From positions 1 to 33,763 of the forward strand of contig MESQ01000063.1 in the NCBI GenBank assembly GCA_001771065.1: a stretch of 33,763 nt of DNA, in the 5' to 3' direction. Below the pieces are notes generated by a model. That model was not told the DNA's origin. It saw only the letters and a program-made list of their open reading frames with translations, and searched no databases. Origin of the DNA: Burkholderiales bacterium RIFOXYD12_FULL_59_19 (lineage in GTDB: Bacteria; Pseudomonadota; Gammaproteobacteria; Burkholderiales; Burkholderiaceae_C). Shown here piece by piece: positions 7,974 to 18,708 of the stretch; the first letter of the stretch is position 1; each line of letters starts with the position of its first letter. Both the position numbers and the translations under genes were made by a program.

Positions 7974-8371
7974 GTGAGTTGCCATTCTTCAACGGCCAGG
8001 CCGGGAACCCGGGAGAATTCCCGGGCGTTGTTGGTGACCAGCACAGAGTCGTTGGCCAGGGCGTGTGCGGCAATGAGCATGTCCATGCCACCAATGATGT
8101 TGCCGTCGCGTTCGAGCTTGGCGCGGATCCGGGCGTAGTGGTCGGTGGCCTGCACCGGCCAGGCTTGCACGTCAAAACCAGCCAGCCAGGTCTCGACCGC
8201 GTGTGTGAAGCGGGGAATACCGAGCTTTGCGGCGCCAAAGCGCAGTTCTGCCGCCACGATGGCAGACAGCCACAGGTGTTGCCGGTTTAGGCCGGCAAAT
8301 CGCTCCAGCATGGCGGCCGGGCGGCGGCGCAGTACGTAGCTGCAAATGTTGGTGTCAAGCGTGCGCAACAT
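7970..8371 (-). CDS. vapC: VapC-family PIN-domain toxin ribonuclease
   Basis: A 133-residue PIN-domain protein. The acidic residues expected of the nuclease site are present: Asp6 (LDTNICSYVL), Glu42 (VAAELRFGA), Asp97 (GGMDMLIAAHA), followed by VTNNAREFSRV. VapC toxins typically cleave tRNA or rRNA; the target here cannot be read from sequence. It follows vapB with a 13-bp gap and overlaps rfbD by 4 bp, so it sits inside the rhamnose operon. It looks intact. Confidence 0.92.
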   Translation of the reverse strand: MLRTLDTNICSYVLRRRPAAMLERFAGLNRQHLWLSAIVAAELRFGAAKLGIPRFTHAVETWLAGFDVQAWPVQATDHYARIRAKLERDGNIIGGMDMLIAAHALANDSVLVTNNAREFSRVPGLAVEEWQLT

Positions 8372-8384
8372 GGGGTGGGGTCTG

Positions 8385-8642
8385 TCAGCTTATGGACCAA
8401 TCGCGTGCTTGTGCGGGGGGGTCTTTGCGTTTGGCAAAAAAATCGTCCGGCAGGGGCTCGGTGTCGGCGTAAAAACCTTGGAGCCAAACGCCCATGTCTT
8501 GATCGGGTTCCGGTTGCGGCCGGATCAACAGGCCGGTACCGATTTGCTCGATTTGGACCTCTTTGGCTGCCAGACGCAGTTTGGCCGGAAGTCGAATGGC
8601 CTGGCTGCGGCCACTCATGAACAATTTGGCGGTGATGGTCAT
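8385..8642 (-). CDS. vapB: VapB-family antitoxin (AbrB/MazE-type fold)
   Basis: An 85-residue protein whose first ~45 residues form a swapped-hairpin AbrB-like DNA-binding domain (TAKLFMSGRSQAIRLPAKLRL). The acidic C-terminal part (EPLPDDFFAKRKDPP) would bind and block VapC. AGGAG five nt upstream of the ATG triplet at 8642 decides this start; the frame stays open upstream into rfbB but without support. VapB proteins commonly autorepress their operon. The gap to the rfbB stop is only 37 bp, so the pair may be read from the rfb promoter as well as its own. Confidence 0.9.
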   Translation of the reverse strand: MTITAKLFMSGRSQAIRLPAKLRLAAKEVQIEQIGTGLLIRPQPEPDQDMGVWLQGFYADTEPLPDDFFAKRKDPPAQARDWSIS

Positions 8643-8679
8643 TGCATTCTCCTGCGTGATAACACAGTGGGATATTACA

Positions 8680-9759
8680 TCAATGACCTGCATCCGACGC
8701 GCCACTGGCGTATTGCTTTTGCACCCAGTCGCGGTAGGCGCCGCTTTGCACGTGGGCCACCCAGTCGGGGTGGTCCAGGTACCACTGCACGGTTTTGCGG
8801 ATGCCGGACTCAAACGTCTCGGCAGGTTTCCAGCCGAGTTCTTGCTCCAGTTTGCGCGCGTCAATGGCGTAGCGGCGGTCGTGGCCGGGGCGGTCGGTGA
8901 CGTAGGTGATTTGGTCCCGGTAGGGTTTGGCATCCAGGCGCGGGCGCAGCTCATCGAGCAGGGCGCAGACGGTCTGCACGATGTCGAGGTTGGCTTTTTC
9001 GTTCCAGCCGCCCACGTTGTAGATTTCGCCCAGACGGCCGGCCTCTAGCACGCGGCGGATGGCGCTGCAGTGGTCTTTGACGTACAGCCAGTCGCGGATT
9101 TGTTGGCCGTCGCCATAGACCGGCAGGGCTTTGCCGGCCAGCGCGTTGACAATCATCAGCGGGATGAGTTTTTCCGGGAAGTGGTAGGGCCCGTAGTTAT
9201 TGGAGCAGTTGGTGGTGAGCACCGGCAGGCCGTAGGTGTGGTGCCAGGCGCGCACCAGGTGGTCGCTGGCGGCTTTGCTGGCGCTGTAGGGGCTGTTGGG
9301 TTCGATGTGGCTGGTCTCGGTAAAGGCCGGATCGTCTTTTTTGAGCGAGCCATAGACTTCGTCGGTTGAGACGTGCAAAAAGCGGAAGGCTTCTTTTTGA
9401 TCAGCAGGCAGCATTTGCCAGTAGCCACGCACCGATTCGAGCAGGTTGAAGGTGCCGACGATGTTGGTTTGGATGAATTCACCCGGGCCGTGGATGGAGC
9501 GGTCGACATGGCTTTCGGCGGCAAAGTTGACGACGGCGCGCGGCTGGTGCTGGGTCAGTAATTGGCTAACCAGCGCGGTGTCGCCAATGTCGCCTTGCAC
9601 CAGCGTGTGGCGTGTGTCAGCTTGCAGGCTTTGCAGCGTTTCGGGGTTGCCGGCGTAGGTCAATTTGTCAAGGTTGATAACCGGCTCGTCATGGATTGCC
9701 AGCCAGTCCAACACAAAATTCGCCCCAATAAACCCCGCGCCGCCTGTGACCAAGATCAT
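8680..9759 (-). CDS. rfbB: dTDP-glucose 4,6-dehydratase
   Basis: A 359-residue RmlB-type extended short-chain dehydrogenase, second step of dTDP-rhamnose synthesis. Visible: NAD-binding [11 protein letters not shown] (5-15), catalytic STDEVYG (131-137, with the Asp-Glu pair), and Tyr158-x3-Lys162 (YSASK). Full length. It is the first gene of the rfb set; upstream is the divergent BrnT-remnant/antitoxin locus. AGGG lies about 8 nt before the start. Confidence 0.96.
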   Translation of the reverse strand: MILVTGGAGFIGANFVLDWLAIHDEPVINLDKLTYAGNPETLQSLQADTRHTLVQGDIGDTALVSQLLTQHQPRAVVNFAAESHVDRSIHGPGEFIQTNIVGTFNLLESVRGYWQMLPADQKEAFRFLHVSTDEVYGSLKKDDPAFTETSHIEPNSPYSASKAASDHLVRAWHHTYGLPVLTTNCSNNYGPYHFPEKLIPLMIVNALAGKALPVYGDGQQIRDWLYVKDHCSAIRRVLEAGRLGEIYNVGGWNEKANLDIVQTVCALLDELRPRLDAKPYRDQITYVTDRPGHDRRYAIDARKLEQELGWKPAETFESGIRKTVQWYLDHPDWVAHVQSGAYRDWVQKQYASGASDAGH

Positions 9760-9827
9760 GCTTTTCCCTAATTTTTGACTTGAGGAAGTGTAACGGCGGG
9801 GAAGCCCCTTTTACCACCTCCTTCCAT

Positions 9828-9856
9828 TTGCCTGGTGTGGTTCATTGAACTACACT
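9828..9856 (+). promoter_or_regulatory. Promoter with overlapping operator for the brnT-remnant/antitoxin unit
   Basis: A sigma70-like promoter can be read: TTGCCT (9828-9833), 17-bp spacer, TACACT (9851-9856). A 21-bp near-perfect palindrome at 9835-9855 (arms GTGTGGTTCA and TGAACTACAC) covers the spacer and -10. This is what an autoregulated toxin-antitoxin promoter would look like, and it lies just before the toxin remnant. The assignment is inference from position and symmetry. Confidence 0.55.
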
Positions 9857-9862
9857 TAATCA

Positions 9863-10062
9863 ATGAACTTCGAATAGGATGAGTCCAAGAGCGATGCATG
9901 TTTTAAGGGACGCGGGTTTGATTTTGCCTACGCTGCTCTATAGAAAAGCGGCTGTTCGTTGTTGTCTACACACCGCGGCAAGACGTATTCCGAATTATTT
10001 CGGCGCGCAAGGCCAACCAACGAGAGGTAACGCACTATGAAAACCGTACGCATGACGATTGA
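9863..10062 (+). pseudogene. brnT: Decayed BrnT-family toxin
   Basis: Two pieces of a BrnT-like ribonuclease toxin remain in different frames. From the ATG at 9863 the frame reads MNFE-stop-DESKSDA and, a few codons on, GFDFA, close to the family start MxFEYDExKS...HGxDF, with TAG at 9875-9877 replacing the expected Tyr codon. From 9943 another frame reads LFVVVYTPRQDVFRIISARK and then ANQREVTHYE, the BrnT C-terminus (RIISARKA...E..YE), ending at 10062. The middle of the gene is missing and the frames do not match, so the toxin should be dead. The tail overlaps the start of the HTH antitoxin gene. Confidence 0.65.
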
Positions 10063-10372
10063 CCCGATGAACGCTACGTCCTTGACAGTGGGGCGTATTG
10101 ATGCTGCCAGAGTAAATGCCACAACCGAGCAGGAGATTGCACGCCACAAGGCTTCTGATGTTGCCGATGCCATGCAAGATGCCGCAAAATTTGCGCGCCG
10201 GGTGAGAAAGCGCCTGCAGTTCAGCCAAGCTGAATTTGCTCAGCGCATTGATGTCTCGCTCGAAACGATTCGTAACTGGGAGCAAGGCAAGCGCTCACCA
10301 ACAGGTGCAGCAAAGGCACTTCTAAAGATACTGGACAAGGCCCCGGAAGCTGCGCTGGCGGCTCTGCATTAG
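10037..10372 (+). CDS. HTH (Xre-type) antitoxin/regulator, probable orphan partner of BrnT
   Basis: A 111-residue protein with an N-terminal extension (MKTVRMTIDPMNATSLTVGRID) and a C-terminal helix-turn-helix, about 58-105 (RLQFSQAEFAQRIDVSLETIRNWEQGKRSP). AGAGG upstream gives a ribosome binding site. This type of Xre antitoxin is, from memory, encoded directly after BrnT-like toxins, and here it overlaps the tail of a broken one. It is probably a DNA-binding autorepressor that outlived its toxin; the palindrome at 9835-9855 is its likely operator. It shows no damage. Confidence 0.8.
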   Translation: MKTVRMTIDPMNATSLTVGRIDAARVNATTEQEIARHKASDVADAMQDAAKFARRVRKRLQFSQAEFAQRIDVSLETIRNWEQGKRSPTGAAKALLKILDKAPEAALAALH

Positions 10373-10404
10373 TGCGGAAAAGTGTAACCCAGGGTATTTT
10401 GCCC

Positions 10405-10434
10405 CTGTAGGAGCTGCGGCTCGCTGCGATGGGA
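10405..10434. repeat. REP-like hairpin resembling the TGTAGGAGC...GCGATGGG family
   Basis: CTGTAGGAGCTGCGGCTCGC followed by TGCGATGGGA contains the inverted segment GAGCTGCGGCTC and has the look of the REP elements common in pseudomonads and other proteobacteria. It is a single copy in this window, adjacent to a RAYT-type palindrome. Confidence 0.5.
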
Positions 10435-10441
10435 CTTTAAA

Positions 10442-10460
10442 AAAGGGTAGCGTCCCCTTT
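10442..10460. repeat. Distant copy of the RAYT-type palindrome
   Basis: AAAGGGTAGCGTCCCCTTT, identical to the copies around the transposase near position 1, lies 8 bp beyond the 3' end of yheS. It is about 9.5 kb from the RAYT, consistent with dispersal in trans. Confidence 0.8.
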
Positions 10461-10467
10461 TTCCCCC

Positions 10468-12423
<1,956 letters not shown>

Positions 12424-12480
12424 TGGGTTACTTTTTGTTTTTAATGTTTTAGATAATGTTTTTTTTGTCTTTTGTTATTT

Positions 12481-12633
12481 TGTCTTTGTAGGGTCGACTT
12501 CAGTCGACCATGGCGGGGGCATGGCGGACTGAAGTCCGCCCTACAAATTCAAAGTCAAAGTCAAAGTCAAAGTCAAAGTCAAAGTCAAATTCAAAGTCAT
12601 AGCAAAGTCATAGCAAAGTCATAGCAAAGTCAT
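12481..12633. repeat. Composite element: two palindromes flanked by hexamer and 11-mer arrays
   Basis: This fills most of the 209-bp gap between prmB and yheS. From left: T-rich lead (12441-12488), hairpin GGTCGACTTCAGTCGACC (12492-12509), spacer with a small CATGGCGG duplication, hairpin GGCGGACTGAAGTCCGCC (12523-12540), CTACAAATTC, six tandem AAAGTC units (12551-12586), one variant and one more unit, then three copies of ATAGCAAAGTC (12599-12631). T-rich left and A-rich right arms make the whole a large inverted structure. The right end runs into the last codons of prmB. I see no gene in it. Confidence 0.85.
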
Positions 12634-13565
12634 CACAAAGTCAACAGCGTCTCACGCGAGACCAGCAGCACCTGGTCTTCGCCGGCGCTGGTGGCTAGCC
12701 AGATCACCTCCAGCGCGGGGAAAGCGGCTTCAAAATGGGTGCGCTCGTTACCGATTTCCAGCACCAGAATGGCCTGTTCGGTCATGTGGGCGGGTGCATC
12801 ACGCAGCAGACGGCGCACAAAGTCCATGCCGTCGACACCGCCTGCGGTGTTGCCGTCAAGCGCCAGCGCGGGTTCGGCCTTGAATTCGGGTGGCAGCGTG
12901 GCCATGCTCTGGGCGTTGACATAGGGCGGGTTGCACAAGATCAGGTCGTAGGGGCCGCCGTGGTTGGGCAGGCCGTCACCCTGGTGCAGGATGATGCGCT
13001 GGTGCAGGCCGTGGCGCTCGATATTGATGTGGGCCACTTCGAGCGCTTCGGCACTGATGTCAGCCGCTTGCACCATCACGTCGGGGAAAACCAGCGCGGC
13101 CAACACGGCCAGGCTGCCGTTGCCGGTGCACAGGTCGAGCACCCGGTGGGTCGATTCGTTGAGCCAGTAGTCCAGGCTGCCTTCAACCAGCACTTCGGCA
13201 ATGAGTGAGCGCGGCACGATGGCGCGTTCGTCCACATAAAACGACACCCCTTGCAGCCAGGCCTCGTGGGTCAGGTAGGCGGCGGGTTTGCGGGTGTTGA
13301 TGCGGGTGTGTATGAGCGCCTTGACCTTGGTTTGTTCGTCGGACGTCAGCCGCCGCACAGCGGCCGGGTTGTCGGCGTCTGCCGTGGGCGCCAAAGGGGT
13401 GTCAAGCGGCAACCCTAGCTGCCACAGCACCAGCCAGGCGGCTTCGTCAAATGCATTTTGGGTGCCATGGCCAAACGCAACACCGGCCTTTGTCAACTGC
13501 TGCGCGGACTGGGTCACACACTCAAGCAGGGTCATGGCAGCAGCGTGATGCGATGTGGTTTTCAT
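12633..13565 (-). CDS. prmB: 50S ribosomal protein L3 glutamine N5-methyltransferase
   Basis: A 310-residue SAM-dependent methyltransferase. Motif I is [11 protein letters not shown] (about 142-152) and the catalytic NPPY is at 212-215 ([11 protein letters not shown]), the signature of the HemK/PrmB glutamine methyltransferases; the N-terminal helical part and length favour PrmB over PrmC. The start overlaps the dapE stop in ATGA. Its final Thr-Leu-stop codons (ACT TTG TGA) are the first unit of the AAAGTC array beyond it. It has no metabolic link to DAP synthesis; the association is positional. Confidence 0.92.
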   Translation of the reverse strand: MKTTSHHAAAMTLLECVTQSAQQLTKAGVAFGHGTQNAFDEAAWLVLWQLGLPLDTPLAPTADADNPAAVRRLTSDEQTKVKALIHTRINTRKPAAYLTHEAWLQGVSFYVDERAIVPRSLIAEVLVEGSLDYWLNESTHRVLDLCTGNGSLAVLAALVFPDVMVQAADISAEALEVAHINIERHGLHQRIILHQGDGLPNHGGPYDLILCNPPYVNAQSMATLPPEFKAEPALALDGNTAGGVDGMDFVRRLLRDAPAHMTEQAILVLEIGNERTHFEAAFPALEVIWLATSAGEDQVLLVSRETLLTL

Positions 13566-14737
13566 GCCAGCAACTGCGCGTGCAGGTTTTCCAGCACCCG
13601 GCGGTAAATGTTGGTCAGCGGCTCAATGTCGGCCAGGGCAATGTGTTCGTTGATTTTGTGAATGCTGCCGTTGGGCGGACCGAACTCGATGACTTGCGGG
13701 CAAATTTTGGCGATAAAACGGCCGTCGCTGGTGCCGCCGGAGGTCGACAGCTCGGGGGTCAGGCCGGTCTCGGTGGCAATGGCGGCCACCACGGCGTCGA
13801 CCAGGGTGCCCGGCGGCGTCAAAAACGGCAGGCCGCTGAGCGTCCAGGCCATGTCGTAGGCCAGGTCGTGGCGGTCCAGCACCGCCTGCAACCGGCTTTG
13901 CAGCGACTCTGGCGTGGATTCGGTGGAAAACCTGAAGTTGAAGTCAACCACCACTTCGCCCGGGATCACGTTGCTGGCGCCGGTGCCACCGTGGATGTTG
14001 CTGACCTGCCAACTGGTGGGTGGGAAAAACGCGTTGCCGCGGTCCCATTCCATGCCCACCAGCTCGGCCAGCGCCGGGGCCAGCGTATGGATGGGGTTGC
14101 TGGCCAGGTGCGGGTAGGCGATGTGGCCCTGTGTGCCTTTGACGGTGAGTTTGCCGCTGAGCGAGCCGCGGCGGCCGTTTTTGAGCATGTCGCCGGTGCG
14201 TGTGACCGACGTGGGCTCTCCCACAATACAGTAGTCAAGCACTTCGCCGCGGGTTTGCAGCATCTCGCAGACCTTGACGGTGCCGTCCAGCGCGGGGCCT
14301 TCTTCGTCACTGGTGAGCAAAAACCCGATGGCCAGCGGCGATTCGGGGTGGGCTGCCACAAAGTCTTCGGAGGCCACCACAAACGCGGCCAGCGAGGTTT
14401 TCATGTCGGCCGCACCGCGCCCAAACAGCTTGCCGTCGCGCAGCGTGGGTTTGAACGGGTCGCTGTGCCAGAGCTTGACCGGCCCGGTGGGCACCACGTC
14501 GGTGTGGCCGGCAAATACCAGCAATTGGGTGCCTGCCGTTTGCCCCGGCCGCGGGGTGGCGGGCCGTTTGGCCCACAGGTTGGTGACTTCAAAATCAGCC
14601 GGGCCGCTGACCAGGGTTTCCAGCTGGAAGCCGATGGCCTGCAAACGTGCGCCGATGCGCTGCTGACAGTGGGCGTCGCTGGGTGTTTCTGAGGGGCAGG
14701 CGATCAGATCACAGGCCAGGGCGAGGGTAGGGTTCAT
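13562..14737 (-). CDS. dapE: Succinyl-diaminopimelate desuccinylase
   Basis: A 391-residue M20-family di-zinc hydrolase that removes succinate from N-succinyl-LL-DAP, giving LL-DAP for lysine and peptidoglycan. Metal and catalytic residues are visible: His78 ([11 protein letters not shown]), bridging Asp111 (GRGAADMK), and Glu145/Glu146 (TSDEEGPA); the dimerisation lid lies about 180-290. Eight bp separate it from pilU upstream, and it overlaps prmB by 4 bp. Confidence 0.96.
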   Translation of the reverse strand: MNPTLALACDLIACPSETPSDAHCQQRIGARLQAIGFQLETLVSGPADFEVTNLWAKRPATPRPGQTAGTQLLVFAGHTDVVPTGPVKLWHSDPFKPTLRDGKLFGRGAADMKTSLAAFVVASEDFVAAHPESPLAIGFLLTSDEEGPALDGTVKVCEMLQTRGEVLDYCIVGEPTSVTRTGDMLKNGRRGSLSGKLTVKGTQGHIAYPHLASNPIHTLAPALAELVGMEWDRGNAFFPPTSWQVSNIHGGTGASNVIPGEVVVDFNFRFSTESTPESLQSRLQAVLDRHDLAYDMAWTLSGLPFLTPPGTLVDAVVAAIATETGLTPELSTSGGTSDGRFIAKICPQVIEFGPPNGSIHKINEHIALADIEPLTNIYRRVLENLHAQLLA

Positions 14738-14745
14738 GTGGCGGC

Positions 14746-15909
14746 TTAGTGGGACACGTCAAGCGTGATTTCGGTAAAGGTGGGCTCGTCGTCGGGGTCC
14801 TCCACCGGTTGGGCGGCTTTGGCACGCGCGGTAAAGTCGTTTTGCAGGCGCCACATCAGGTTGGTGGGCGAGTCGGCGTTGGCCAGGCCTTCCTTGCGGT
14901 CAACAATGCCTTCGGTGATCAGGCGCGCAATGTCCTGCTCGAAGGTTTGACTGCCTTCGGCCATGGACTTTTCCATACATTCCTGAATACCGGAAAAATC
15001 GCCTTTTTGAATCAGTTCGGACACCAGCTTGGTGTTGAGCATGATTTCCACGGCGGCGCTGCGCCCGCCGGCCGCATTGCGCAGCAGGCGCTGTGACACG
15101 ATGGCTTTCATGGCGGCGGCCAGATCGCCCAGCATGGTCAGGCGCACCTCGGCCGGGTAAAAGCTCAGGATGCGGTTGAGCGCCTGGTAGCTGTTGTTGG
15201 CGTGCATGGTGGCCAGGCACAAATGGCCGGTCTGGGCGTAGGCAATGGCGGCCGACATGGTTTCGCGGTCGCGGATTTCGCCAATGTAGATCACGTCGGG
15301 GGCCTGGCGCAGGGCGTTTTTCAGGGCAATTTGGGCCGATTCGGTGTCGGTGCCGACCTCGCGCTGGTTCACCACCGAGCGCTTGTTTTTAAACAAGAAC
15401 TCCACCGGGTCTTCAATGGTGAGGATGTGGCCCGACATGCTGGTGTTGCGGTGGTCGATCATGGCCGCCAGGGTGGTGCTTTTGCCAGCGCCGGTGGCGC
15501 CCACCATCAACATCAAGCCGCGTTTTTGCAGCATCAGGTCAGCCAGCGTGCCGGGCAAACCGAGCGAGGCCAGCGGCGGAATGTCGTTGACGATGAGCCG
15601 AACCACCACCGCCACGGTGCCGCGCTGGATCATGGCGCTGATGCGAAAACGCCCGGCGTCGGTCAAGGACCAGGCCATGTTGAGTTCGCGCGTTTCCTGC
15701 AGCTCGCGAATGCGCTCAGGCGGCAAGATTTCGGCCAGCAGGTTGAGCGGGGCCTCGGGCGGCAAGATCTGGCTGTTGATGGGCAAACATTCACCGTTGA
15801 TACGAATCAGGGCGGCACAATGGGCCGACAGGTAAATGTCAGAGGCGTGTTTTTCGACCATCAGCCGAAGAATGCGCTCCATGGTGCCCATGGTAGGTGT
15901 CGTTGCCAT
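14746..15909 (-). CDS. pilU: Type IV pilus retraction ATPase, PilU type
   Basis: A 387-residue hexameric secretion-type ATPase. An N-terminal PAS-like domain begins [20 protein letters not shown]; Walker A is [10 protein letters not shown] (137-146), the Asp box is IEDPVEF, Walker B is [10 protein letters not shown] (205-214), and the His box ATMHANNS follows. Length and the N-terminal pattern fit PilU better than PilT (about 345 residues). PilU assists PilT in depolymerising type IV pili. It is embedded between dapD and dapE, away from other pilus genes. Start at 15909 is the longest option; ATGs at codons 7 and 10 are possible. Confidence 0.85.
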   Translation of the reverse strand: MATTPTMGTMERILRLMVEKHASDIYLSAHCAALIRINGECLPINSQILPPEAPLNLLAEILPPERIRELQETRELNMAWSLTDAGRFRISAMIQRGTVAVVVRLIVNDIPPLASLGLPGTLADLMLQKRGLMLMVGATGAGKSTTLAAMIDHRNTSMSGHILTIEDPVEFLFKNKRSVVNQREVGTDTESAQIALKNALRQAPDVIYIGEIRDRETMSAAIAYAQTGHLCLATMHANNSYQALNRILSFYPAEVRLTMLGDLAAAMKAIVSQRLLRNAAGGRSAAVEIMLNTKLVSELIQKGDFSGIQECMEKSMAEGSQTFEQDIARLITEGIVDRKEGLANADSPTNLMWRLQNDFTARAKAAQPVEDPDDEPTFTEITLDVSH

Positions 15910-15937
15910 TTGCTTGCCCCTTTCAGTGTTGGATGTT

Positions 15938-16020
15938 TATAGGGCCGAATGTATCCGGCCTTTGTGACCCCCGTAGGGCCGAATTCATTCGGCCGGGGTT
16001 CGGCGGACTGAAGTCCGCCC
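15938..16020. repeat. Three palindrome units between dapD and pilU
   Basis: Three hairpins of the window-wide family follow one another: GGCCGAATGTATCCGGCC (15943-15960, one mismatch), GGCCGAATTCATTCGGCC (15977-15994) and GGCGGACTGAAGTCCGCC (16002-16019), the first two preceded by TAGG or TATAGG. They occupy half of the 162-bp gap between dapD and pilU. CCTACAAGGCCCACAAG lies to their right. No gene is visible there. Confidence 0.8.
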
Positions 16021-16071
16021 AAGCCCTACAAGGCCCACAAGCCCGACAAATGCCAAACCCCAAAACGCAGT

Positions 16072-16896
16072 TCACGGCCGCAGGAGCTCGTTCAAGCTGG
16101 TCTTGGCCCGGGTTTGGGCGTCGACGTGTTTGACGATGATGGCGGCGTACAGGCTGTATTTGCCGCCGTCTTTGGGCAGGTTGCCGCTGATGACAACCGA
16201 GCCCGCCGGAATGCGGCCGTAGCTCACGGTATCAGAGGCGCGGTCATAAATGGGGGTGCTTTGGCCAATGTAAACGCCCATGGAAATGACCGAGTTTTCT
16301 TCCACTATGACGCCTTCGACAATTTCGGAGCGGGCGCCAATAAAGCAGTTGTCCTCGATGATGGTGGGGTTGGCCTGCATGGGTTCCAGCACGCCGCCAA
16401 TACCCACGCCGCCGCTCAGGTGCACGTTTTTACCGATCTGCGCGCACGAACCCACGGCCGCCCAGGTGTCGACCATGGTGCCTTCATCGACATAGGCGCC
16501 AATGTTGACAAAGGACGGCATCAGCACCACGCCTTTGGCCAGGTAGCTGCCCCGGCGCGCCACGGCGGGCGGCACAATACGCACGCCCGTGGCTTGCAGG
16601 CCGGATTCGGTCATGTGGGCAAATTTGGTGGGCACTTTGTCGTAAAAAGCCAGGTCGCCGGCTTTGACGACGGCATTGTCCTTGAGCCGAAAGCTCAGCA
16701 GCACGGCTTTTTTGATCCACTGGTGCGTGGTCCATTGGCCCACACCTTCGCGGGTGGCGACACGCAGATGGCCGGTATTGAGCCCCTGAATCACATGCTC
16801 AACCGCATCGCTGACTTCTTTGGGGGCAGCGTTGACGGAGATGTTGGCGCGGTCTTCCCACGCGGCGTTCAAAATATCTTGCAGTTGTTGGGTCAT
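16072..16896 (-). CDS. dapD: Tetrahydrodipicolinate N-succinyltransferase
   Basis: A 274-residue trimeric left-handed beta-helix acyltransferase that succinylates tetrahydrodipicolinate, committing the DAP pathway to the succinylase branch. The start [17 protein letters not shown], the [26 protein letters not shown] block, [20 protein letters not shown] and hexapeptide repeats to about 240 are diagnostic. The ATG at 16896 gives exactly the usual family length, although the frame is open upstream into dapC. It follows dapC by 34 bp. Confidence 0.97.
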   Translation of the reverse strand: MTQQLQDILNAAWEDRANISVNAAPKEVSDAVEHVIQGLNTGHLRVATREGVGQWTTHQWIKKAVLLSFRLKDNAVVKAGDLAFYDKVPTKFAHMTESGLQATGVRIVPPAVARRGSYLAKGVVLMPSFVNIGAYVDEGTMVDTWAAVGSCAQIGKNVHLSGGVGIGGVLEPMQANPTIIEDNCFIGARSEIVEGVIVEENSVISMGVYIGQSTPIYDRASDTVSYGRIPAGSVVISGNLPKDGGKYSLYAAIIVKHVDAQTRAKTSLNELLRP

Positions 16897-16930
16897 GGCA
16901 ATGGGTCTGATGGATGAAGGTAAAAACGGG

Positions 16931-18151
16931 TTAAGGGGCGCGGGCGCCGACAAACTGGACAATGCGCCGGGCTGCTTCCAGGCACTCGGCCGTGTCGGCC
17001 ACCAGCGCCATGCGAATGCGCCCGGCACCGGGGTTGTGGCCTTGTGCCTCACGCGCCAGGTAGGAGCCGGGCAGAACGGTGACATTGTAAAGAGCGTACA
17101 GCGTGCGGGCAAAATCGGTGTCGCTGCCCTTGACCTTGGCCCACAGGTAAAAACCGGCGTCGGGCAGGGCCACGTCAAGCACTTCGGCCAGCACCGGGGT
17201 GACCTGGGCGAACTTGGTTTTGTAAAGCGCCCGGTTTTCAATGACATGCGCTTCGTCGCGCCAGGCAGCAAGGCTTGCGACCTGCACCACCGGGCTCATG
17301 GCACAGCCGTGGTAGGTGCGGTACAACAGGTATTGCGCCATGATGGCCGCGTCGCCAGCCACAAAACCGCTGCGCATGCCGGGCAAGTTGCTGCGTTTGG
17401 ACAGGCTGGTCAGCGAGATCAGGTTTTTGAAGTCGGTGCGGCCCAGTTTGACTGCCGCTTCCATGCCGCCCAAGGGAGGTTCGTCGCGGAAATAGATTTC
17501 GCTGTAACACTCGTCCGAGGCAATCACAAAACCAAAGCGGTCACTTAAGGAGAACAGTTTTTGCCATTCGCTCAGGGGCATGACCGCGCCGGTGGGGTTG
17601 CCGGGCGAGCAGACAAACAGTTGCTGGGTGCGCGCCCACACCGAATCGGGCACGCTGTCCCAGTCCGGGGCAAAGTTGCGCGCCGGGTCACTGGCCACGT
17701 AATAGGGTTCGGCCCCGGCCAGCAGCGCCGCACCTTCGTAGATTTGGTAGAACGGGTTGGGGCAGACCACCAGCGGCTTTTGGCAAGAAGCACTGGTTTT
17801 GGCGGGGTTGATAACGGTCTGGGTGAGCGAAAACAGCGCCTCGCGCGAGCCATTGACCGGCAGCATTTGTGTGAGCGGGTTCACCTGCAGGCCATAGCGG
17901 GTGTGCAGCCACTGGGCAAATGCCTCGCGCAGTGCGGGTTCGCCCGCAGTGGCCGGGTAGCTGGCCAGCCCGCTGGGTGTGCGATGGATGGATTCCACCA
18001 TGGCCTGCTGAATAAACGCCGGCGTGGCGTGCTTGGGTTCGCCCAGCCCCAGGCTGATGGGCGCATAAGCGGGGTTGGCTGTAACACCAGCAAAAAGCTG
18101 GCGCAAACGCTCAAAAGGGTAGGGTTGTAAAAGCGAAAGCAATGGATTCAT
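16931..18151 (-). CDS. dapC: N-succinyl-diaminopimelate aminotransferase
   Basis: A 406-residue fold-type I PLP aminotransferase. The start [30 protein letters not shown], the [11 protein letters not shown] block, [10 protein letters not shown] and the Schiff-base lysine in [15 protein letters not shown] fit betaproteobacterial DapC. It converts N-succinyl-L-2-amino-6-oxopimelate to N-succinyl-LL-DAP, between DapD and DapE, and is the first gene of the dapC-dapD-pilU-dapE-prmB series. Its promoter should lie in the repeat-filled region just upstream. Confidence 0.93.
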   Translation of the reverse strand: MNPLLSLLQPYPFERLRQLFAGVTANPAYAPISLGLGEPKHATPAFIQQAMVESIHRTPSGLASYPATAGEPALREAFAQWLHTRYGLQVNPLTQMLPVNGSREALFSLTQTVINPAKTSASCQKPLVVCPNPFYQIYEGAALLAGAEPYYVASDPARNFAPDWDSVPDSVWARTQQLFVCSPGNPTGAVMPLSEWQKLFSLSDRFGFVIASDECYSEIYFRDEPPLGGMEAAVKLGRTDFKNLISLTSLSKRSNLPGMRSGFVAGDAAIMAQYLLYRTYHGCAMSPVVQVASLAAWRDEAHVIENRALYKTKFAQVTPVLAEVLDVALPDAGFYLWAKVKGSDTDFARTLYALYNVTVLPGSYLAREAQGHNPGAGRIRMALVADTAECLEAARRIVQFVGARAP

Positions 18152-18208
18152 GGGCCGCGATTATCCCTTGTCTGGCGTGCCTGCCTTTGTCGACTTGTAG
18201 GGTCGTTT

Positions 18209-18708
18209 GTAGGGTCGACTTCAGTCGACCTGGCGGACTGAAGTCCGCCCGTTTCCGCGGCTTTGACAGGCTGCTTACACGCACGGCACGGCGACTGGGT
18301 CATGTGCGTGCGGTTTGGGCGCGAAATCACGCGCGAAGCTGCGTTAACGTCTGCAAAATGCTTTCTGCGTGCGCCTTTCGCTTCAAAGCCCGGTCACATG
18401 GCCCAATCACCCTGCCTCAAGGTTGTTGAGTAATACATTGCTTTGGATCGCACCCGTTGTAGGGTCGACTTCAGTCGACCTGGCGGACTGAAGTCCGCCC
18501 GTTTCCGCAGCTTTGACAGGCTGCTTACACGCACGGCACGGCGACTGGGTCATGTGCGTGCGGTTTTGGCGCGAAATCACGCGCGAAGCTGCATTAACGT
18601 CTGCAGAATGTTTTCTGCGCGCGCCTTTCGCTTCAAAGCCCGGTCACATAACCCAATCACCATGCCTCAAGGTTGTTGAGTAATACATTGCTTTGGATCG
18701 CACCCGTT
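18209..18708. repeat. Tandem 250-bp duplication, each copy starting with a palindrome pair
   Basis: Copy 1 is 18209-18458 and copy 2 is 18459-18708, exactly 250 bp each, with about nine substitutions and no indels. Each begins with GTAGG, GGTCGACTTCAGTCGACC and GGCGGACTGAAGTCCGCC. After copy 2 a third unit starts (18709) but only its first hairpin is present. The remaining ~200 bp per copy hold a CGCACGGCACG...ATGTGCGTGCG inverted pair and no convincing gene. Copy 2's last ~50 bp encode the C-terminus of murI. The duplication fills the gap between murI and dapC and must contain or border the dap promoter. Confidence 0.9.

Noticed and set aside
12551..12631. Tandem AAAGTC and ATAGCAAAGTC units as iterons or an array of regulator sites
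   Set aside because: There is no replication gene nearby, the units abut a palindrome element and look like slippage products; the region lies between two minus-strand housekeeping genes.
13451..14692. Plus-strand open frame (413 codons) opposite dapE
   Set aside because: It is antisense to a complete dapE with all metal ligands, and no family is recognisable.
18142..18679. Two similar plus-strand ORFs in the 250-bp repeats (CRVDFSRPGGLKSARF start)
   Set aside because: They arise from the palindromes and the tandem duplication; the similarity is duplication, not protein conservation, and there is no ribosome binding site.
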